From assembly GCA_015179025.1 (NCBI GenBank), contig WHUX01000029.1:1-64000 (forward strand): DNA of 64,000 nucleotides. The letters run 5' to 3'. Source of the DNA: Terfezia claveryi. Lineage: Eukaryota; Ascomycota; Pezizomycetes; Pezizales; Pezizaceae. Within the stretch, counting starts at the first letter, position 1. Every line of letters begins with the position of its first letter. Below the pieces are notes generated by a model. The model did not search any database, was not told where the DNA came from, and saw only the letters and a program-made list of their open reading frames with translations. Below, piece after piece: positions 55,736 through 64,000 of this stretch. A program made the translations under genes and the position numbers.

Positions 55736-58642
55736 TTACTGCTTCCTTCTACGTCTGACTTGTTCCCCCAACCACATAAACAGGCGCAACTTATTCCCCC
55801 CCCTTCTCGGCTGCACTGGCTGAACTTCAGTCTCGCCCTCAGGCAGTTCCTGTACCTGGAGTATTTGCCGTCGCAAAAGCCCTGTAATTGACTTGTCAGA
55901 AACCTAGGCTCCAGCAACACTCAAGAAAATAGATGATAGAGACAATAATCATTTTATACACATTGTGAGTGATATTATTAGAAGTATGACCTACCAGCAG
56001 CCATAACCAAATACCACGTCCTCGTCGCCCCATCATCCAACCACTTATCCTGGAACCCACTTTGCGCAAAAAACTTCCAACTTTCTTTCGGTTCAAACAG
56101 CGCCACGTTTGCATAGAGCACCCCCTTCCACCCACTATCAATACTCCCCGTCTTCTTATCAAACGTACTCATCCACTCCTGCCTACAAAACGCCGATTGC
56201 CTAATATATGGTGAGACAGGCGTGATCGGAAGCATATGAATCCCATGGATATACTCCTCCTTGAGTCCAAAGTACGTTGTATGGTCGACTTTATTCTCAA
56301 ACAAGATTCCAGTTACTTTATTCCTGATAAAGGGCTGAGGCTGAACAGTGTTTTTGTCGTCGAGGAGGAAGTATGTGTTAAAACTGCGCTTCATAATGCT
56401 GAGCATGAGGAGGGCACGGCCTTCCATTGCTCGGTCACCGGTGATAAGCCCCCAGAGCCGCTGCGCGTAGGCATAGTTGTAGTCTTCAGAGGTGGATTCT
56501 TGGTCTTTGCCATCGCCAGATTCGAAGACACCTTTAGCCCAAGAGTGCCCATGCCACCAGTCGAAACAACGGGAGACAGGGAAATAGGGGTCTTTGTCGC
56601 TCGGGTTGGCGACCTGGATGTTGAGAAATTAGAAATTAGATTGTAGAGATGGGAGTTTTGGGGTACTTACATCACGGATCATGGTGTTGACCCACGCTTT
56701 ATTCCGCTCCGCCCAATCGAGACGGCCATTGAGGACCATTTCAATGTGCCCAATGACGGCTGCTGCATAAATGTGGTAGCCCTATTTATATTGTGATACC
56801 ATTAATCCTGGATGTAAAGTACATTTCTGACTAAAGTATATTGGGTAAATGCTTACATAGTGGAAATGGTGATCATTATAATTCCCATTTCCAAAGTCGG
56901 TCATCTGGTCTCCCGTTTTGAACATTGCATCTGAAATAATACCTTTCCAGGTAGCTGGAATTGTTTACACAGACATTAACAAATCCATAATGCAACATGA
57001 AATTATTCCCAAGATAACTTACTTTCATAAACTAGGCCATACTTCTGCTTGTTGGTAGCAAATCTGTCTACTGCGGCTTTTAGCCTTTCTAGAGAGGTTC
57101 GTGTGAGTTCTTTATCCCCTATAACGTCGCAAGCAACAAGCACCAGCTGTGCATATTTTGCCAATGCCTTGGATTTCATTTCCAGTCAGCAGTGGACGCT
57201 TGAATCAGTAAGACAGCAGACAAACTCGCCTTCCCAGCAAAGTACATGCTATCAAGATTACTTCCATTCACAAAATCCTGTCGTATCTCTTTCCTCAGCG
57301 CCGCATCTATGACCGATCTGATTGCAGGATCTGACAACCCAAATCCATCATTTGGCAACCAAGTAGCATATTCAGAAGGTAAACCCGCCTCCGTGAATCT
57401 CCACTGGTTTGCAACAACTGCAGTGGCGTTTCCCTTTGTCGGTGTCTGGAGCTTGATACCAGGTGCTACACCCTGAGCCGTAACAGCCTCAAAAGACGTA
57501 ATATGATGCGGCAGGGCGTACATCAAGAGGGCACCAGCGTTGTTTGATCCATGTTTTATGTGTGTGAGCTGGTAGGATGCGACATTATTTTGAATACTGT
57601 AGTTGGCAGTTAAAATGGTTGTCAATGGAAAGGCTCCTGCTGTGCTGTCAATTGTCGGTTCTGCAGCTGCATTGGGTGCTTTTGTGATCTGGTAATCGTT
57701 AGAGGCATCTCGAGGCTCTCGCGGTCCTGCTATTTTGAGCCCGGGCCAGACTTACCTGAATGTACCCAGTGAAACTGAAGTACCCACGACGCGGCTATTG
57801 CTCTCCAGTTTGAGGTTCACACTTGGCCTGCCCTCGGGACAAAGGTAGATGAACCATACCGTCCGATCTTCCAGTGTTGCCTATAGTATTGTTTTCATAA
57901 AGTTCCAGAATAACCAAAGGGAGACTATATAACCTACCTTCCATTTATCGACTCCAGGTCTAGGCGACACGCCTTTCTCCAGCTGGAGGAACATAACCCC
58001 ACTATTCAAAACTGGTACCAAGTCATAGTATCGTGCAGTAACAAAGCCCATTCCAAGGACCAAATTGGATGTGATCTTTTTCGTCTCAGCTCCAAACGTC
58101 CCATGATTGGCATACAGACTCAATTCCACACTGTAATCCTGGTGCTGGGCGGTATTGATCGTAGAACCCGCATTGAACTCAGTTGCGCTAAAGGCAAGTG
58201 ATTTGATTCCTAGAGGTGAGATAAAAAAACGAGGAGGGTCGGCACCGCCTGGGCCAAAAGCCTAAAGCAAACAGTTATATTAGTGGTCTGCCGAATACGA
58301 AAATTTCCGCCACTCACTAATTGCCTTGCTTCAGTGTGGCTAATACTAAGGCCCAGCTCAATGGTTTTTGTCCACCCAGACGACGTACGGTAGCGTCCAT
58401 ACTGCTTGCCCTTGGCTTCCAAGATACAGGTTGCTATAAAATCTGGAGGGGCGTGTTAGCAGTTGCCATATCTCCTTCTGCAATTGACCAGAGCATTACT
58501 TATTGGTTTGTATTGGCCCCGCTGATGAGCTGTTCGATACGCCCTTGGGCTGGATAGGATGTCCGTCTCTACGATGAAAGAGTGCAGGTGGAGCATCCAC
58601 AGATATAGGACTCGAAAAGAGCTCAAGTTGGGTGGACGCCAT
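55736..58642 (-). CDS. GH81 endo-beta-1,3-glucanase, frameshifted copy
   Basis: Ten minus-strand exons: 58642-58500, 58442-58318, 58261-57938, 57880-57756, 57688-57230, 57167-57023, 56954-56857, 56781-56671, 56613-55995 and 55881-55736. They read as about 764 residues apart from two one-base breaks. GH81 signatures: [13 protein letters not shown] near the start, [49 protein letters not shown] followed by ESTSED (catalytic region), and KVDHTTYFG with [13 protein letters not shown]. The family cleaves wall beta-1,3-glucan. Exon 2 has one base too many at TGGGTGG (about 58372-58378) and exon 4 one too few around 57775-57785. The fifth intron (57168-57229) has a GC donor (AAG|GCGAGT). A good signal peptide (MRLTKSRLKLASLLSVAYAL, from 58737) lies just upstream in another frame. 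Either a decaying gene or sequencing indels. Confidence 0.85.
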
Positions 58643-58737
58643 AACAGTTGAGCGCGAGTTCGAGGGAAGTGGACCAACAGTGCGTATGCGACTGAAAGCA
58701 GGGATGCAAGCTTAAGCCTAGATTTAGTTAGCCTCAT

Positions 58738-59476
58738 ATTCGGATATATTTCAATGAGATCTCATATATCAATATAAATGAAAGTTAGGGCATATATATA
58801 TATCATTATTTCTAGATGTCAAGGTGCTAAACCTGGATGTATCTTCACCTTATAAACAGTTGAAAGCTGGTAATAAATTTGAATGTCCGATACTCTCACT
58901 CTCCCGTGATTCTATATCTCTAGCTCCTGGAAATGCGTGTGCAAGTTCTGGCACGGTGATGGACTATGGTGGTGGTGCTTGTAGTTATTGCCTGAGGTTG
59001 ATTTTGGACTATGGTATTCATGCAGTGAAGCTCAACGCGTGGTGGTGATCGATCATTCTCTACGTATACTATGAGTAAAGAAACGAAATAATCGAGAGGT
59101 GTTGGGTCCTCGTTCACTTTATATTTGAGTTTGATCTTTTTTTCTCTCTGACATCAGTCGTTAACGTCAGCATATTTCTCTTTCTGGATCACTGGCACGA
59201 TTACAAGAGAATCTATATCGAAAAAAACCGGAGAATCTGAAATGAACAAAAACTGAAACCGTAATACAGTGATTGATTCAAATTCCACTGTAAGCCTCTT
59301 GGGCAAGTGAAGTCATAGGGCCGGTCATATGGCCACCAAAGCCCCCTTAATTGCAGTCATATGGGGCTTTTTGAGACCCAGGCCTTGGACTCTAGCACTC
59401 AACTGCGTGAGTAATTCTAGACGCTCTGGGATACTCAAAGAACTTCGAAAAGACTCACATACAGTACAATGCATAT
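58738..59476. other. intergenic DNA upstream of GH81
   Basis: No supported gene; contains TA-rich sequence near 58790-58805. Confidence 0.45.
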
Positions 59477-59710
59477 ATCAAGATCTTTAGCACCCAGATG
59501 TTTCACATTCATAGCCCCAATCTATCATATTCCAAGATTCGTAGAAGTAAGTAAGGGATCAATATCTTTAGCACCCAGATGTTTCACATTCATAGCCCCA
59601 ATCTACCATATTCCAAGATTCGTAGAAGTAAGTAAGGGATCAATATCTTTACCACCCAAATGTCTCACATTCATAGCCCATATTCCAAGATTCGTAGAAG
59701 TAAGTAAGGG
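59477..59710 (+). repeat. 81-bp tandem repeat, three units
   Basis: Units start at 59477, 59558 and 59639; the third is 72 bp after a 9-bp loss. All lengths are multiples of three and a frame reads FTFIAPIYHIPRFVEVSKGS repeatedly, but no start context, splice sites or domain support a gene. Confidence 0.9.
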
Positions 59711-59945
59711 ATCAATAAGGGGCCATATCCAAAGCAAACCCTCGACTGTTAGGAGTTGAGGTATCAATGCAATGACTCTGAAGAGACAAACGACGTAAAT
59801 GGAGAGTACAAGCTTTGGCAGAAGTTAAATACAAGCAGCCCCCCAAGCAAATCTAAACGCCCATAGCCAGGGCCAAAGTCCTCCCACTTTTCTAGTATCT
59901 GAATCCTAGTAAACGGTCTCGTGTGCATGCACACACGGTAGAAAA

Positions 59946-60211
59946 GTCAGAAGCTCGTAACCCAATGTTGTCGCATAAATATCGGGAACTGATGCATATG
60001 ATCTGATCAGTTGTAACCTTCAGTTGGATGCACAAGAAGCAGCTCGATTGGTGGAAGCCTATGCCTGGCCTGTCGGCTGCCCTACTGTAATGGGAGTCAG
60101 AAGCTCGTAACCCAAGGTTGTCGCATAAACGTCGGGAAGTGATGCATATGATCAGTTGTAACCTTCAGTTGGATGCACAAGAAGCGGCTCGATTGGTGGA
60201 AGCCTAGGCCT
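59946..60211 (+). repeat. 150-bp tandem duplication, two copies
   Basis: GTCAGAAGCTCGTAACCCAA and the following sequence recur from 60096 with about 90% or better identity by eye and a few small indels. Confidence 0.85.
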
Positions 60212-61629
60212 GCCGAGATCTGCTGTATGCCGGGCTCAGTCAGTTCCAACATTTCATTGATCATGAGCACTGTGAGACAGCTGTATGCCAAGGGTATTGC
60301 GACACTGATCCACCTATGAGATGGCAAGAGGATGGCGGACGTATTTTCAATTCTGGGACTCATATTTCCTCAAGCTTCTCGAATCGCACACCGCGGCTGC
60401 AGGTAGTCGTAAGGCTGCAGCAGAATCTTTTTTTCGAAATTAATCACGATCGGCGGAGATATATTACCATTTCTGGTATACGACGTTGAAATGCGGGGTT
60501 TACTAAGGCATGTGAATGTTACCATGAATAACCTCAGACCGAACTAAGCACAGTTACACTCATGACCCTCGTAGGGCTGAGAAGATACCCTAAGTGCCCC
60601 CTTTTGCAACCTTTTGAATGATGACTCTTAGTAGAGAGACGTGCTGTGAAGCACCAACCCGAGGAGTGATCGAATCATGCCAATTTTTGAGTCAAAGTCA
60701 TCATATGGTCTGCGTATGAACCGAGAGATGATTGTTCAACCTTTGACATCAAGGTATATAGGTGATGAACCAACACGATAGTCCCACATTAGTCTGGTGT
60801 CCCAGATATGGTCACGACATCACAGTCTTCATGATCAACTGAGCTAATGATCATTGTCATACCAGCTCGTCATCCTGTACAATAAACTGCTCCAATGCCG
60901 AGTACCTCAGCTGATGACCGAATTTTCTGTTTGTTGCAGCGTCATTCAGAATTTGTTTGAGTAGTTTGGATGTTTTGGAAATGTTAACACATGACGAGGT
61001 TGATCCTTTCAAGGTCTGCTCTTGGCGGAGAATCGTAACGTGACGCCGATTAACAAAGGACAAACAACTTAGGTATGTTTCAGAGCTGCAATAGACACCT
61101 TTCACATTGCGACTGAATGCAATACAGGCGGTTTCCTGATTCGACAGAGCGTATTGACCAACAGTATTTATATGTACATACATATTTTCGTATACGTATG
61201 TGTTTGCTACCCCGAGATATCTATCCAATATCTGCAGCCGAAGCAAGGGGGCTGATGTTCTACCTGTTCCAGCAATGGGCGGCGAATGCACCCTGGAATA
61301 GCTAGGACAAGGCGTAGCGCCGCGGGACCCGTCATTGGATGACTGGGGCAGGTAGTCTTACTGGCGGTGGCGGGGTATGGCAGGCCATTGGATCTGTTTG
61401 TCAAGTTGAAGCCCGACCTCTCTGTAGCTGGGAAACTTCATTACCAATTGTTGCCACTTCTCAGACAGCACGCTACTAAGTAGCCCTGAGGAGCAAAAGT
61501 ATATAAATACGTGAACCTGATCCTGTCGTAGGAATCAAGATTCAAGCACACCTCGACCAGTTTTTGACCTGAAGCCCCTGAAGACAATACCCAACGCACT
61601 TTTATATATATTACCAGCTTTACCACGAC
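60212..61629. other. intergenic DNA upstream of the chitinase gene
   Basis: No supported gene. A 144-codon minus-strand frame at 60857-61291 has no motif or signal. Confidence 0.45.
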
Positions 61630-63332
<1,703 letters not shown>

Positions 63333-63477
63333 AGTAGAAGATTGGGGGGGCATTAGGCTATAGAGTGAGATTTTCTTTGGAAGCCGCATTAAGGATGCCA
63401 ATCATTGCTAGGATTTTCATTCGTTTACTCAATACGAAATACCCTGATACATAAGACATAGTTATTCTGCTTAATAA

Positions 63478-63756
63478 TCATTCTTCGTGTATTTCCATCC
63501 ACCAAAACGATTGATATCCAGCGTGCCTTTTTTGTAGGTCTTGTGGCCGGAAAACAATTGCAATTGGATTCGACAGCCGATCTGGCATATCGAGGCGATC
63601 TTGCCAATGTTCAACGGTGGCTCCAATGGATTTCATAATTATCTGCCGGTCATCGCCCAACCATGGTACGTGTGTACGGTACTTCGATATCGACAGTGAA
63701 ACCTCCTGCACGCTGAGGTGGCGTACGCGCAAGTAAAAGTAATTCCCGTTGCACCT
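63478..63756 (-). CDS. 3' end of an unrecognised gene
   Basis: On the minus strand, after a TTCAG acceptor-like site, the frame reads CNGNYFYLRVRHLSVQEVSL and onwards through SKYRTHVPWLGDDRQIIMKS, then EHWQDRLDMPDRLS and AIVFRPQDLQKRHAGYQSFW to a stop at 63478, about 92 residues. It looks like a globular, evolutionarily constrained end of a protein. Upstream exons should lie towards or beyond the right edge of the window. No family was recognised. It converges with the chitinase gene, with about 145 bp between the stop codons. Confidence 0.45.
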   Translation of the reverse strand, partial: RCNGNYFYLRVRHLSVQEVSLSISKYRTHVPWLGDDRQIIMKSIGATVEHWQDRLDMPDRLSNPIAIVFRPQDLQKRHAGYQSFWWMEIHEE

Positions 63757-64000
63757 GAACTATCGAACCAACCATCTAACTTCCAAGGAAGCAACAGCGT
63801 CAACCTGCAGCTTCTACCTATACGAGTAGCAGCCCTCCAAAACCGCGGATGCAGCAGCAATCAACGTGGCTGGTAGAAAAGAAAGTAACGTTTTACGACA
63901 TGTTCAAATGGCCGTCCAGATACTCCTCTCCTCCACCCCACACTCGCATCAACAACTTCATCACAAATTCTAGAAGCAAAGCTCAAATTTTTAAGCTTAT

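Noticed and set aside
60857..61291. 144-codon minus-strand frame
   Set aside because: No motif, signal peptide or plausible promoter; composition like surrounding non-coding DNA.

Overview
The window is nuclear DNA from a filamentous ascomycete (Pezizomycotina). Evidence: genes are split by 50-75 bp introns with GTAAGT/GTTAGT-type donors and CTAAC/TACTAAT branch sites, and the products are fungal (SUR7-family protein, Sso1-type syntaxin, SAM37, GH71 alpha-1,3-glucanase, GH81 beta-1,3-glucanase, ChiB-type GH18 chitinase). Gene density is low, about a dozen genes in 64 kb. The space between them is AT-leaning DNA full of LTR, LINE, TIR and very short insertions, as in a transposon-expanded genome. 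A truffle-like or similar lineage is possible, but I cannot place the species.

Layout. 1-6.9 kb: gene-poor, with a decayed Tc1/mariner transposase and tiny retroposed tails. 6.9-8 kb: SUR7-family gene. 11.5-15.8 kb: large F-box gene with an apparent one-base break in a G run. 17.1-17.4 kb: small secreted cysteine-rich protein. 19.7-21.2 kb: GH71 enzyme. 22.7-23.3 kb: small secreted Ser/Asn-rich protein. 24.5-27.9 kb: internally deleted copia element with both LTRs, TSD, PPT and a half-tRNA primer site. 30-31.8 kb: TIR-bounded element carrying a 24-bp minisatellite. 32.7-36.0 kb: SSO1 and SAM37, followed directly by a second copia element (to about 38 kb). 40.2 kb: second cysteine-rich secreted protein with the same spacing as the first. 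42.8-44.3 kb: gene with four tandemly duplicated 72-nt exons. 44.9-51.1 kb: 5'-truncated LINEs, one nested in another. 52.4 kb: MITE. 53.6-55.2 kb: polyQ protein gene. 55.7-58.7 kb: GH81 gene with frameshifts and a GC-AG intron. 59.5-60.2 kb: tandem repeats. 61.6-63.3 kb: GH18 chitinase. 63.5 kb to the end: part of an unrecognised gene.

Functionally, three wall-degrading enzymes (alpha-1,3-glucan, beta-1,3-glucan, chitin) share the window with an exocytic t-SNARE, a SUR7-type membrane protein and small secreted proteins. They are scattered among transposons and on both strands, so I do not call them an operon-like cluster. The most unusual signals are: (i) a dispersed 14-29 bp sequence ending CAACCAGACTA that is repeatedly flanked by 9-14 bp direct repeats, as if it were the 3' tip of an unknown retroposon; (ii) the exon-duplication gene; (iii) LINE tails with two hairpins that change in a compensatory way between copies; (iv) the paired cysteine-rich secreted proteins. 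All exon structures were worked out by eye and none was tested against transcripts.
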